In this document: positions 30,062 through 39,929 of the stretch, piece by piece
How the letters are laid out: the number at the start of each line of letters is the position of its first letter
How positions within the stretch are numbered: the stretch's first letter is position 1
From: Actinomyces sp. 432
GTDB taxonomy: Bacteria; Actinomycetota; Actinomycetes; Actinomycetales; Actinomycetaceae
Reading direction: 5' to 3'
DNA length: 64,000 nucleotides
NCBI RefSeq assembly: GCF_009930875.1
Contig: NZ_CP025249.1
Location: forward strand, 1,798,001-1,862,000
Position numbers and translations under genes: made by a program
The notes under the pieces: model-generated
Database searches by the model: none
Told to the model about the DNA's origin: nothing
Seen by the model: only the letters and a program-made list of their open reading frames with translations

Positions 30062-31275
30062 GCGTTCTTCTCCTCGTTGACCAGAGTTGTGGCTTGCCCG
30101 GTCGTATTCCCGGTGACGGCGAGCAGGGCGGTGCGGAAGCGCTCCATCTCCTGCGGCGTGCCGACGCAGGCCCGCAGGTACCCCTCCGGGCCGACGACGC
30201 GAATCAGCACGCCGCGCTCCAGCAGGCCCCGCCACACCGCCTCCCGATCGGCGAAGGGACCGAACAGGACGAAGTTGGCGTCGGAGTCGTGGGCGTTCCA
30301 GCCATGCGCGCGCAGCCACTCCACCAGGGCGTCGCGCTCGTCACGCAGGGAGGCGACCTGGCTCATCAGCTCCTGCCGGTGATCCAGTGCGGCCAGCGCG
30401 GCCGCCTGGGAGATGGCGGACAGGTGGTAGGGCAGGCGGACTATGCGCAGCATGTCCACCAGCTCGGCGGAGGCGGCCAGGTACCCCAGCCGCAGCCCGG
30501 CCATGCCGAAGGCCTTGCTCATGGTGCGGGTGACGGCCAAGTGCGGGTAACGGGGGGTGCCGTCGGCGTCGGTTCGCTCCAGCAGCTCCAGCGCACTGGG
30601 CACACCGGGACGGCGGAATTCCGCATAGGCCTCGTCAATCACCACCACACAGTCCGTAGCGGTGTCAGCACTGTCAGCACTGTCGCCGCTCGTCGCCGTG
30701 TCGGCAGGGCCGTGTCCGCGGGCCGCTTCGAGGACGGCAACGACGTCGTTAAGCGGCAGGGCCGTACCGGTGGGGTTGTTGGGGCTGGCGAGGATGAGCA
30801 CCGCTGGGCGCTCGCGCGCGATGGCCGCGGCAACTGCGCCGACGTCGACGGTGAAGTCCTCGCGCCTGGGCCCGGTGACGTAGCGCGTGAAGGTGTCGCG
30901 AGCGTACTCGGGGTACATGGAATAGGTGGGTGTGAAGGACAGGCAGGTGCGCCCGGGGCCGCCGAAGGCCTGCAGCACATGCGCCATGACCTCGTTGGAG
31001 CCGTTGGCCGCCCAGACCTGCTCCCCGCCCAGGCTGACACCGGACTCGGCGGCGAGGTAGTCGGCCAGGGCGGCACGCAGGCCGGGGAAGTCGCGGTCCG
31101 GGTAGCGGTTCAGCCCGCTCGCGGCCCGCCCCGCAGCCGCAGCGATGTCCGCAACCACGGCAGGGCTGGGCGGATAGGGGTTCTCATTGACGTTCAGGCG
31201 CACCGGCACGTCAAGTTCAGGAGCGCCGTAGGGTTCGCAGCCCTGCAGATCGGGTCGCAGCGGGAGCACTGTCAC
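30058..31275 (-). CDS. hisC: Histidinol-phosphate aminotransferase
   Basis: PLP-dependent class I/II aminotransferase, 405 residues. [13 protein letters not shown] at the N-terminus, [21 protein letters not shown] and the PLP lysine in [16 protein letters not shown] identify HisC. A short Thr/Ser/Ala/Asp-rich insert (near residues 192-205) is unusual. It lies 45 bp after the antiporter stop on the same strand and heads hisC-B-x-H-A. hisD, usually next to hisC, is about 14 kb away here. Confidence 0.94.
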   Translation of the reverse strand: MTVLPLRPDLQGCEPYGAPELDVPVRLNVNENPYPPSPAVVADIAAAAGRAASGLNRYPDRDFPGLRAALADYLAAESGVSLGGEQVWAANGSNEVMAHVLQAFGGPGRTCLSFTPTYSMYPEYARDTFTRYVTGPRREDFTVDVGAVAAAIARERPAVLILASPNNPTGTALPLNDVVAVLEAARGHGPADTATSGDSADSADTATDCVVVIDEAYAEFRRPGVPSALELLERTDADGTPRYPHLAVTRTMSKAFGMAGLRLGYLAASAELVDMLRIVRLPYHLSAISQAAALAALDHRQELMSQVASLRDERDALVEWLRAHGWNAHDSDANFVLFGPFADREAVWRGLLERGVLIRVVGPEGYLRACVGTPQEMERFRTALLAVTGNTTGQATTLVNEEKNA

Positions 31276-31320
31276 GCTGCCGGAGTCTACGCGTACTGCG
31301 GCCTTGCCCCGGCACGCGTC

Positions 31321-32986
31321 CTAGCCTGCGGTCGTCAGCAGGATCTCCTCGGCGTCCAGCCGTTCGAGCGCGTACTCCAGGCTGGAGGAGGAGAACAGGC
31401 CCGCGTCACGGGCGTCGAGCAGGGCGTGGCGCTGCACTCGGATGGTCTCGACGGCGAGTTCGCGCGCCTCGGTGGGGGTGAGCGTGTCGGTGTGCCGGCG
31501 AGCGGCGGCGTCGCCCAGGAGCCGGAGCAACCGCTCGCGCTCGGCGCCATCGGCGGTGCTGGAGGCCATGCGCGGGCGGACCAGGCGGATGACACCGCTC
31601 AGCGTGAGCCCCTGAATGACCAGTGAGCCACCGGCGACCAGCAGCGCCACCAGCAGCAGGAACGGCCGGGCGGGCGTGGCCAGGGGCAGGGTCTGGGCGG
31701 CGGCCAGGGTGACCGCGCCGCGCATGCCCGCCCACACGATCACCGCCCCCTCGCGCGGCCCGAGGGGATCGGCGGTGAAGTAGTCCAGGTCTGCCCCCCG
31801 GCGTCGCTGGCGCCGCTGACCGCGCTCCAGGCGCTCGCGCCAACCGGTGAGGGCCTGGTGCCACTGCTGCGGGGACAGGCCGTGTTGGGCTAGCAGCTCT
31901 TCGTCGATGTCACGTGCGCGCTCCAGGCGGGCCTCGAAGTGTTCCAGGCGCTGGCGCTCCTCCTCCAAGTGACGGCGGTGGCGGCGGCGCACGTGGCGCA
32001 GCCAGAGCAGCAGCGGTACTACGAAGGCCACCCGCACCAGGACCGCCAGGGCCCCGGCTCCGGCGGCCAGGAGCACGGCGTTGCGCAGGCCGAAACCGTC
32101 GTCGATCACGTCCTGGACGATCCCGTAGGCCTGCAGCCCCATAACCAGGAAGATGCCGCCTTCCAGAATCAGCTCAATGGTGCGCCAGTTCTGCTGGGCG
32201 GTCAGCCTGTGGGCGGGCGGCAGCAGTCGGGGCCTGCGGTAGGAGATGACCAGGCCGGCGACGACGGCGGCGACCAGCCCGGAGCCGCCCAAGTAGTCGG
32301 TGGGCAGGGAGGCCAGGAAGGGGATGGTAAAGGACACGACCGTGTCCGCCGTCGGGTTGGTGATGCGGGAGCGGACCCGGATGCTGCCCTCCCCCACCAC
32401 CCAGCCGATGGCCAGGGCCAGGGCCAGCGAGGTGAGGAAGCCGGAGACGAGCGCTGCGGGCTGCAGGGCGTCGGCGCTGTGCGCGATGCCCGCGGCCGTG
32501 GCGGAGGACAGCAGGATCAGGGCGGTGGCGTCATTGAACAGTCCCTCCCCTCCAAGATGGTGATAATCCGCTGGGAGACGCCCGAGCCGCGGGCAATGGT
32601 GATGGCGACGGCGTCGGTGGGGCTCAGCACAGCCCGAGTGCGATGGCCCAGGGCAGAGCGATGGCGGGCACTACGGCATGCACCACCAGGCCGATGATGC
32701 CGGCGCTGGCGGCAACCAGCCCGACGGCGAGCGCGGCGACGGCGCGTAGCTCGCGTCGGAAGTCCATCACGGGCATGGATACCGCAGTGGAGAACAGCAG
32801 TGGGGGCAGTACCGCCTCGAGGACGATGTCGGGGTCCAGCTCGATCGCCGAGACGAACGGCAGGAAGCCGATGCCCGCCCCCAGGGCCAGCAGCAGTAGC
32901 GGTGAGGCTACGCCGACCCTGGGGGCGAGTTGGTTGCCGGCGGCAATGACGAGCAGGCCCGCCACCGCGATGATAAGTATTTCCAC
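31321..32986 (-). CDS. Na+/H+ antiporter, CPA1 family (frame broken twice)
   Basis: Integral membrane exchanger with about ten or more membrane segments, then a C-terminal cytoplasmic helical region. The N-terminal part runs MEILIIAVAGLLVIAAGNQ from GTG 32986 to PWAIALG. A break at a CCC run (32633-32635) leads to AVLSPTDAVAITIARGSGVSQ, with the ion-binding Asp motif SPTDAVA. A second break at CCCC (32547-32550) leads to LFNDATALILLSS and the rest. Each is fixed by one added base. The start codon lies inside a 34-bp perfect palindrome. About 555 residues when repaired. Confidence 0.87.
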
Positions 32987-33014
32987 GGCCGCACCTTAAG
33001 GTGCGGCCGTGGAA
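32981..33014. terminator. 34-bp perfect palindrome between the MetE-like gene and the antiporter gene
   Basis: The two 17-bp halves, 32981-32997 and 32998-33014, are exact inverted copies centred on TTAA. It lies 6 bp downstream of the MetE-like stop, so it can terminate that transcript. It also contains the apparent GTG start of the antiporter (32984-32986), so in a read-through message the start would be locked in the stem. Confidence 0.65.
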
Positions 33015-33020
33015 GCAGCC

Positions 33021-34217
33021 TCAGAAACGCGCGGACGCCAGCCGGGCGCCCTCGGTCAGGGAGGCGAGCTTGGACCAGGCGATGTGGGCGTGCACGCGTC
33101 CGCCCAGGCCGCAGTCGGTGGAGGCGACCACGCGCTCGGGGCCGACCAGCCGGGCAAAGCGCTCGATGCGGTCGGCAACGAGCTCGGGGTGCTCCAGCAC
33201 GTTGGTGGCGTGGGAGACGACGCCCGGGATCAGGTACTTGCCGTCGGGAAGCGCGGTGTCCTGCCAGATCTTCCACTCGTGCTCGTGGCGTACGTTAGCG
33301 GCCTCGAAGCTCAGCCCGTTGGCGTTCACCGACAGGGCCAGGTCGACGATCTTGTCGAAGCCGAGGTCGGTGGAGTGCGGCCCGTGCCAGGAGCCCCAGC
33401 ACACGTGGTAGCGGACCTGGGCGGGGTCAATGCCCTCCAGGGCGTGGTTGAGAGCCTCGATGCGCACGGCGGAGAAGCGGCGGTAGTCCTCCAGGGACGG
33501 CTCGGTGACGAACTGGTCCCAGGACTCGGCCAGGTCAGGGGCGTCGATCTGGACCGTGAGCCCGGCATCGGTGATCGCCCGGTACTCCTCGCGCAGGGCC
33601 TCGGCCCAGGCCCATACGGCCGCCTCGTCGTCCTCGTAGTAGTAGTTGCCGACGCGTGCCGCCGAGGCCGGGGAGACGGAGGCCACGAAGCCTTCGCTCA
33701 GCGGCTTGCCGGCCCCCTCGAGCGCGCGGGTGAGTGCGGCAATGTCGCGGGCGACGACGTCCTGACCGGTGTAGCGGATCTCGCCGGTCACCACCGGGAA
33801 CACCCAGGGGCGCCGAGTGGCCAGGTGGATGCCGGAGGTGGGGTCGGAGTAGGCGTCGGCGTAGGCGACCCAGTCGCGGCGGTCGGTCATGGCATCCAGC
33901 TCGAGCTTGCCGGCCGGGGTGGGCTTGCGCTCGGGCAGCTGGTCGAGCAGCTCCAGGCCGCTGAAGCGGCTGAAGGAATATGACCACCAGGCCCCGTAGT
34001 CGACCTTCTCGGTCATGGCGTGACCGTATTCGCCGTCGTTGACGATCGTCAGGCCGATCTCGGCCTGACGGGCGACGACAGCGTCGGTCTGCTCGGCGAC
34101 GACCGCCGCGAGTCCGGCGTCGTCGAGCGTGCCGGCCGCGTGTGCTGCATTCGCCTCCAGCAGTGCCTCGGTGCGGGGCAGGGAGCCAACATGGGTGGTG
34201 CGGATTTGCTTGGCCAT
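33021..34217 (-). CDS. Methionine-synthase-II-like (MetE C-terminal domain) methyltransferase
   Basis: A 398-residue TIM-barrel protein matching the C-terminal catalytic half of cobalamin-independent methionine synthase: TTHVGSLPRT at the start, VNDGEYG, VQIDAPDLAE, YHVCWGSWHGPH (metal-site Cys and His region), and STDCGLGGR (second metal Cys) near the end. It lacks the N-terminal half of MetE. Such short proteins may use a different methyl donor. ATG 34217 was chosen for AAGGAC just upstream and the conserved MAKQIRTTHVGS. Confidence 0.85.
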   Translation of the reverse strand: MAKQIRTTHVGSLPRTEALLEANAAHAAGTLDDAGLAAVVAEQTDAVVARQAEIGLTIVNDGEYGHAMTEKVDYGAWWSYSFSRFSGLELLDQLPERKPTPAGKLELDAMTDRRDWVAYADAYSDPTSGIHLATRRPWVFPVVTGEIRYTGQDVVARDIAALTRALEGAGKPLSEGFVASVSPASAARVGNYYYEDDEAAVWAWAEALREEYRAITDAGLTVQIDAPDLAESWDQFVTEPSLEDYRRFSAVRIEALNHALEGIDPAQVRYHVCWGSWHGPHSTDLGFDKIVDLALSVNANGLSFEAANVRHEHEWKIWQDTALPDGKYLIPGVVSHATNVLEHPELVADRIERFARLVGPERVVASTDCGLGGRVHAHIAWSKLASLTEGARLASARF

Positions 34218-34431
34218 TTCAGGTCCTTCCATCGGTCCTGGCGGGAGCACCGCACCGCCGGACGCATGCCGACGGCGTGGTTGCTGCGGCGTCAACGAGC
34301 CAGGTCTCTCAGCCGCTCTGGATGGTGCGGCAACACCCTACCAAGTTCCCCGCGCCGTCCCCGCACTCTCGGCGTGTCAGCGCCGCTTGCGCCGCACTGG
34401 CCAGTCGGCCTGCCGGGAGGGCGTCCGGGTC

Positions 34432-35082
34432 CTAGCGCTCGGCGACGATCTCCACGCGGCGGTTGGCCGCCCGGCCCTCCTCCGACACGGTGCCGTCCTC
34501 GTTGGTCTCCGCAGCAATTGGCTCGGACTCCCCCTTGCCCTCCGCGGTGATCTCAAGTTCGGGCAGCCGGGCGCTGATATACGTCTTGACCGCCTGGGCT
34601 CGGCGCTCAGACAAGTCCTGGTTATAGGCGTCCTCGTCCACCGAGTCGGTGTGCCCGACAATCGTCACCGTGGCGGGCGGATCATCCTCCCAGTCCTCGA
34701 TGAGCTCGTCGAGTACCTCGTGGGCGCGGTCGGTAAGGTCCGCGGAGTCCGTCTCGAAGTTGATGTCGCTAGACAACGTCGTGGTGGTCCGGTCCCCCCG
34801 CTCCACCACCGAGGCCGCACCGTCCAGGGCCCCGATCGGGGCCTCAATGTCGAAGCTCCGCAACTCGATGGAGTATGCAGGAGCGTCGATGTTCTCCCCG
34901 GCGCCCGGCAAGACCCCGGGGTCGACGTACCGGGTTGCCGTCGCGGGCTCCGTCGCGCTCGGCGTCGCAGAGGCGGCCAGCGCCGTGGGCTGGGAGTTGG
35001 TCGCGACCACCGCTGCTCCCACCAGCATCACGGTCCCCGCCGCGCCCGCGAGCCGGGCGGCATACAGGGCACGGCGGTTCAT
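34432..35082 (-). CDS. OmpA-family peptidoglycan-binding domain protein
   Basis: A 216-residue protein with an N-terminal signal or anchor segment (AGTVMLVGAAVVATNSQPTALAA), a linker of about 90 residues, and a C-terminal OmpA-like domain: FETDSADLTDRAHEVLDEL, TVTIVGHTDSV, and NQDLSERRAQAVKTYI, ending NRRVEIV. That domain binds diaminopimelate-type stem peptides. It is coupled (ATGA) to the upstream Tat lipoprotein, suggesting a shared envelope function. Confidence 0.88.
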   Translation of the reverse strand: MNRRALYAARLAGAAGTVMLVGAAVVATNSQPTALAASATPSATEPATATRYVDPGVLPGAGENIDAPAYSIELRSFDIEAPIGALDGAASVVERGDRTTTTLSSDINFETDSADLTDRAHEVLDELIEDWEDDPPATVTIVGHTDSVDEDAYNQDLSERRAQAVKTYISARLPELEITAEGKGESEPIAAETNEDGTVSEEGRAANRRVEIVAER

Positions 35083-35735
35083 CGCGTCACCGCCACGTCC
35101 GTGAACAGCTGCAGGCCGGGAATTGACACCGTGACAGTCTTCACATTCTCAGGCAGGGGCGCGTACATGTTGTAGTAGATCGCAGTATCACCCGGGCGGA
35201 TCCTGCCGGGCTGGGAGCACAATCGCTCGCCGTCGGTGTTGCGGGCCGTCTCGTAAGTCTTCTGGTTCAGGGAGTCGATGAGCATCACTCCCGAGGTGGT
35301 TCCGGCCCCACCGGGGCTACTGAATTCAGAGCTCATGTAAAGGCCTTCGTGGTCTTCATCATCCGGCGAGAGGCAGGTTACCGAGAAGGTGACAACCGTG
35401 AAGCCCCCGGTAACTGTGACGGCATTGAGGTCCACGCGCGCCGGCTCCTCGGCTGCATACCCGTTGCTCAGCTCCACCTCCTGGGAACCGAGTACGGGCA
35501 GCTCGCCGGTAAAGGGCAGGGCCGTTCCGGCCGCCGAAGCCTGTGCGGCCGCGCCGACGACGTCTGCGCCTGCGGCGTCGGCGTCCTCGCCGTCGTCACG
35601 CCCGGTCAGGCTGCAGGCCGCCAGCACGCCGGCCAGCACTGCGGAGCCGCCCCACGCCAGAAGTCGACGCCGACTGACGCCTGCGGCCGACAGGGACTCC
35701 GGGGTCGGCCTAAACTGTGATGAAGACGTGGACAT
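35079..35735 (-). CDS. Tat-exported lipoprotein, unknown function
   Basis: A 218-residue protein with a twin-arginine signal (VSRRRLLAWGGSAVL) ending in the lipobox LAAC. An Asp/Ala-rich linker follows, then a beta-rich domain with NAVTVTGGFTVVTFSVTCLSPDD and a C-terminal VKTVTVSIPGLQLFTDVAV. No family recognised. ATG 35735 has GAGGAG upstream. It starts an operon with the OmpA-like gene; the two may work together at the cell wall. Confidence 0.8.
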   Translation of the reverse strand: MSTSSSQFRPTPESLSAAGVSRRRLLAWGGSAVLAGVLAACSLTGRDDGEDADAAGADVVGAAAQASAAGTALPFTGELPVLGSQEVELSNGYAAEEPARVDLNAVTVTGGFTVVTFSVTCLSPDDEDHEGLYMSSEFSSPGGAGTTSGVMLIDSLNQKTYETARNTDGERLCSQPGRIRPGDTAIYYNMYAPLPENVKTVTVSIPGLQLFTDVAVTR

Positions 35736-35943
35736 GCGGCAACTCCTCGGGAAGGAAAGTGGCAAGCACCGTATGTGACTGGCGGGCGGAGGCCCGACGC
35801 CTGGGCGAACGACGCGGCACCAAACTTAGTATGCCGGAACGTTATCTTACCGGAGCAGCGGAGTCAACCCGAGTGGATACGCATCGGCGGAACCAATCGC
35901 GCAGAGCGGGTTCGCGTCGGTGCGCCGGGCTAGCGTTGCGGCC

Positions 35944-38235
35944 ATGAACCAGCCCGCCACAAACGCCGCTCCCGCCAGCCCGATCCGCGAGCGCGCCGAG
36001 GCGGTGCTGCGGGACCTGGTCGGCCGGGCGGACGCGCAGTTGCGTACGGACCAGTTGCGCGCCGTCGAGGCGCTGGTGGTGCAGCGCCGGCGCGCGCTAG
36101 TAGTGCAACGCACCGGCTGGGGCAAGTCTGCTGTCTACTTTATAGCAACCGTGTTACTACGCGAGGGTTGGGCCGACTGGCGGCCGGGTACTCCGCTCCC
36201 CGTGGCCGGCGCGGGAGGCTGCCGGAGCAACAGTGATCGTCTCCCCGCTACTAGCACTCATGCGTGATCAAGTTGCAGCCGCGCAGCGCGCCGGTATCAA
36301 CGCCCTGACCATGAACTCGGTCAACGCCCCGCAGTGGCCCGAGATCGAGGCGCAGGTGCAACGCGGCGAGGTCGACTTGCTGCTAGTGTCCCCCGAGCGG
36401 CTCAACCACCCCGTCTTCCGGGAAGAGGTCCTGCCCCGGCTGGCTGCAGACGCCGCCCTGGTGGTGATTGACGAGGCCCACTGCATCTCCGACTGGGGGC
36501 ACGACTTCCGCCCCGACTACCGGCGCATCCGCACCCTGCTGTCGCAGCTGCCGCACAGGACGCCGGTACTGGCCACCACGGCGACGGCCAACGCCCGGGT
36601 CACCGCCGATATCGCCGAGCAGCTGAGCACCGCGTCCCCTGCGGACACTGCCGCGGACGGCACTGCAGCGTCAGCGCCAGGCCGCGACGTGCTGGTACTG
36701 CGCGGCACGCTTGCACGCGATTCCCTGCACCTGGGGGTGCAGCAGCTACCCGATGCCGCTTCCCGCCTGGCGTGGCTGGTCAGCTACCTACAGGGCACGC
36801 CTGGATCCGGGATCGTGTACTGCCTGACGGTCGCAGCGGCCGAAGAGGTAGCCGAGCGATTACGTGACGCAGGCATGGCGGTCTCCGCCTACACGGGGCG
36901 CACGGATTCCGCGGAGCGGGAGCGCCTGGAGGAGGAGCTCAGGGACAACCGGGTAAAGGCGCTGGTGGCCACCAGCGCACTCGGCATGGGCTTCGACAAG
37001 CCGGACTTGGCATTCGTCGTGCACCTGGGGCACCGAGCTCGCCAGTGGCCTACTACCAGCAAGTGGGCCGGGCGGGGCGCGGGGTCGAGCGCGCGGAGGT
37101 GATCCTCCTGCCGGGGGCCGAGGACCGCGCCATTTGGGACTGGTTCGGCGCCCAGGGATTTCCTCCCCCGGATGCGGTCCGGGAGGTTCTGGCAGCGCTG
37201 GACCGGGGCGGCGCGGCGGGCGGACGTCCCGTCAGCACGAACACGCTGGAGGCCGTGGTACCGCTGCGCCGCGCCCGCCTGGAGTCCATGCTCAAGGTCC
37301 TTGACGTTGATGGCGCAGTACAGCGGGTGCCTGGGGGCTGGCAGGCAACCGGGCGTCCCTGGGCCTATGACGCGCCCCGGTATGAGCGGGTCGAGCGGGC
37401 GCGGCGCGCCGAGCAGGAGCTGATGGAGCGTTATGAGTCCTTGTCCGCGCCCGACTGCCGGATGGCCTTTCTTCGCCGGGTACTGGATGATCCGGAGCTG
37501 ACCGCCGACTGGCGGTGCGGCACCTGCGACCTGTGCGGCGGGCTGGACCTGCCGCAGGTACCGGCCGAGCAGGAGGTTTCCGCCGCCCGTCGAGCGATGG
37601 CACGCGTGGGCATTGCGATCGAGCCCCGCAGGCGTTGGCCCGCCGGCATGGACCGCCTGGGCCTCCCCGAGCTCAGGGGCGCTATCGCCGCGGCCGACCG
37701 AGCGGAGCCGGGGCTGGCAGTCGGCCGCCTGGACGGGCTGGGCGTGTCCGCGTCCCTGCGCGATCTGCTGGACTCAGGTGCCGACTCCGAAGTGCCGCCC
37801 TCCCTGCGCACCCCCGTGCTGGAGGTCGCCGACAGGCTCGCCGCCCAGGCGATTTCCGTATCCGGGGAGGGCGACGCGCAGGTCGGTCCGAAGGAGCTGG
37901 CGGTAGTCGTCATTGACTCGCGCACGCGCCCAAGGCTTGTACGCCACCTGGGGCACGCGCTGGCGCATCACCTGGGAGCCGTTCCGCTGGGCGTCATCGG
38001 GGTGCGAGGTGAGCCGGGGCGCCACGACGTCGGCTCCGCCTTCCGGCTGGCGGACAGTGTCCGTTCCCTGACACTGGAGAAATGGCCACCGCGGGTCCTG
38101 GAGCGCTTACACAACCGTCACGTCGTGCTGGTGGATGACTGGACCGACTCCGGCTGGACGCTCACCGTCGGCGCCATGCTGCTGCGGCGGGCGGGGGCGG
38201 CCGGGGTGTACCCCCTGGTGCTAGCGCAGCGCTGA
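35944..38235 (+). CDS. RecQ-family helicase fused to a phosphoribosyltransferase-like domain (frame broken twice)
   Basis: ATP-dependent 3'-5' DNA helicase. Order: Walker A region VVQRTGWGKSAVYFIAT, motif Ia IVSPLLALMRDQ, DEAH box VVIDEAHCISDWGHDFRPDYR, LATTATAN, GIVYCLT, TSALGMGFDKPDLAFVVH, AYYQQVGRAGR, then a zinc-binding CGTCDLC region. The C-terminal 120 residues carry the PRPP-loop-like VVLVDDWTDSGWTLT and a beta-strand pattern of type I phosphoribosyltransferases. Frames break around 36196-36230 (net shift needs one extra or two lost bases) and at GGGG 37027-37030 (one lost G). About 765 residues. Confidence 0.88.
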
Positions 38236-38268
38236 GTACTGAGCCAGTGCCTGCCAACAGTCCTGTTG

Positions 38269-39929
38269 TCAGCCGCCGTCCTCGATGCGCGCCGCAGTGA
38301 CCAGGTCTTGCGCCACTGTGCCGGAGTCCGGTCCGGTGCCGCCCGGCCCAGTGGTGCTCGGGGGCTGCCCGGGTGCGGTGGTTTCCGCGGAGACGATCCC
38401 CTCATCCTGGAGGTAGTACCACCACAGCGGCGCGGCCCAGGCGCGCGGCTGCCCCAGCGCGACCGCCGTAAGGTGCTGGGCGACGGCGGACCGGCCCGCT
38501 TCGGCGTCATCGGCTGACCCGAACCACCAGGGTCCCTCGTCGAGGTCTTCAGCGCCGTAGCCCAGTTCGGTCAGCGCCGTCTGCTTGTCCCCCACCACCC
38601 GCCGCAGCGTTTCCATGACGCGCCGGGCGCCGGATCCCAGCGGATGCCACTGCGGGTACACGGACAGCCCAACCACATCAGTCAGCTCCAGCAGCTCCCC
38701 CGCAAGTTGGCTGCGGCCCAGGACAGGACGGACTCCGCGGCCGTGCCCTGACCGAGCTGGTAGTACAGGGTGAGCACGCGCGTGGCTGCGGCAGTGGCGG
38801 GGGTCTCGGCCAGGACTCGCGCAGCGGCAAGCGTCCGCGCAACGGCATCCGGACCGGTCCACTGTGCGGCGAGCTCATTGCCGATCTCCCAGGCGTCGGC
38901 GTCGGGGAAGGTGCCGACCAGAGCCGCCAGCCTCCGCCTCCACGCGTCCTCGGTGTACTCGGCCAGGTCCTGGGAGTCGCAGACCTGCACCATGACGCGG
39001 ACACCAGCGTCATGCAACTCCGTGGCGCACCGCCTCCACTCCGCCAGCTCCGCAGTGTCCTCGGTGTCTGCAACAACGATACGCACCAGCCGGGTCCGGC
39101 CGGCCTCCTCCAGCGGGGCTATCGCCTCGGCCGCCGTACCGGGGTCCGGGGCGGCGGTGAAGGTCACTCCGAGCATGGCGTCCTCGGGCCCGCTGCCCGC
39201 GGCGGCCGCATCAAGGGCCAGTTGGGCGGAGGTCGCCGCCTCCAGCGCATCGTTGGCGAGCGCGGCGCGCTCGACGGGAGTTCCCGCGGCCGCGCACGCG
39301 TCCAGTGCCCGGGAGGTGAGCGCACGCAGCTGGTTGACCGCCTGGGCCGTATCCGCCTCGGCTCCGCTGGTCGGCAGGCTGCGCACCGCATCCGCTTGGG
39401 CGTTGTGCAGGCTGCGCGCCGCTAGCTCGGCCAGGGCGTAGCGTCCGGGCCCCGGCACGTCCACGAGCAGGGCCGAGTAGCCGTGGCTGGTGGGCCAGGA
39501 CAGGTTAAGACAGGCGGGGCCGCCCGCAGGCAGCTCCAGGCAGGCAGTGGACTCCCCGTGCGCTTGCAAGGGGGCGAGCTCGATCAGCTCGAGCGTGTCG
39601 GTATCGAGCAGAGCGTCATCGCGTCCTTCCTCCCCCACCCCGTTGGTCTGCCGCTCAAGCAGCTGACTCAAGGTCATGAGCTCACCATCAGGGGCGGCGA
39701 CGTCGAGCCGCGCCAGGGCGCCCGTGCTGGGCGGCTCCCCTGGCGCGGCCTGCAGCTTTATCAGGGGAAGGGGCGCGAGAGCCAGGCCGACACCTCCCGC
39801 CACGAGCAGGCCCAGGGCCCGCCGCCGGGATACTCTGCGGGGCCGGGCCGGCGCGGGAGGATCGGCAGGCGCCTCGGACGCGGCCACGTCATCCCCCGCC
39901 TGGCTGGAGGCCTCGGAAGCAAGCATCAC
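38269..39929 (-). CDS. Clan-A TIM-barrel glycosidase-like protein (frame broken once)
   Basis: Last gene of the polysaccharide operon, coupled by GTGA (GTG 39929; ATG 39926 possible). A Tat-like signal (VSRRRALGLLVAGGVGLAL) suggests export. After a helical region of about 170 residues, the barrel has DAWEIGNELAAQW, the N-E pair that marks the acid/base in clan GH-A, and TALTELGYGAED, where the Glu could be the nucleophile. The frame slips at a CCCCC run (38697-38701), joining LYYQLGQ...AANL to GELLELTDVVGLSVYPQW. By context it would trim or hydrolyse the exported polymer. Confidence 0.75.

Noticed and set aside
36233..38235. Two separate overlapping helicase genes
   Set aside because: The two frames carry consecutive RecQ motifs without repetition and join after one added G at 37027-37030, so they are one gene.
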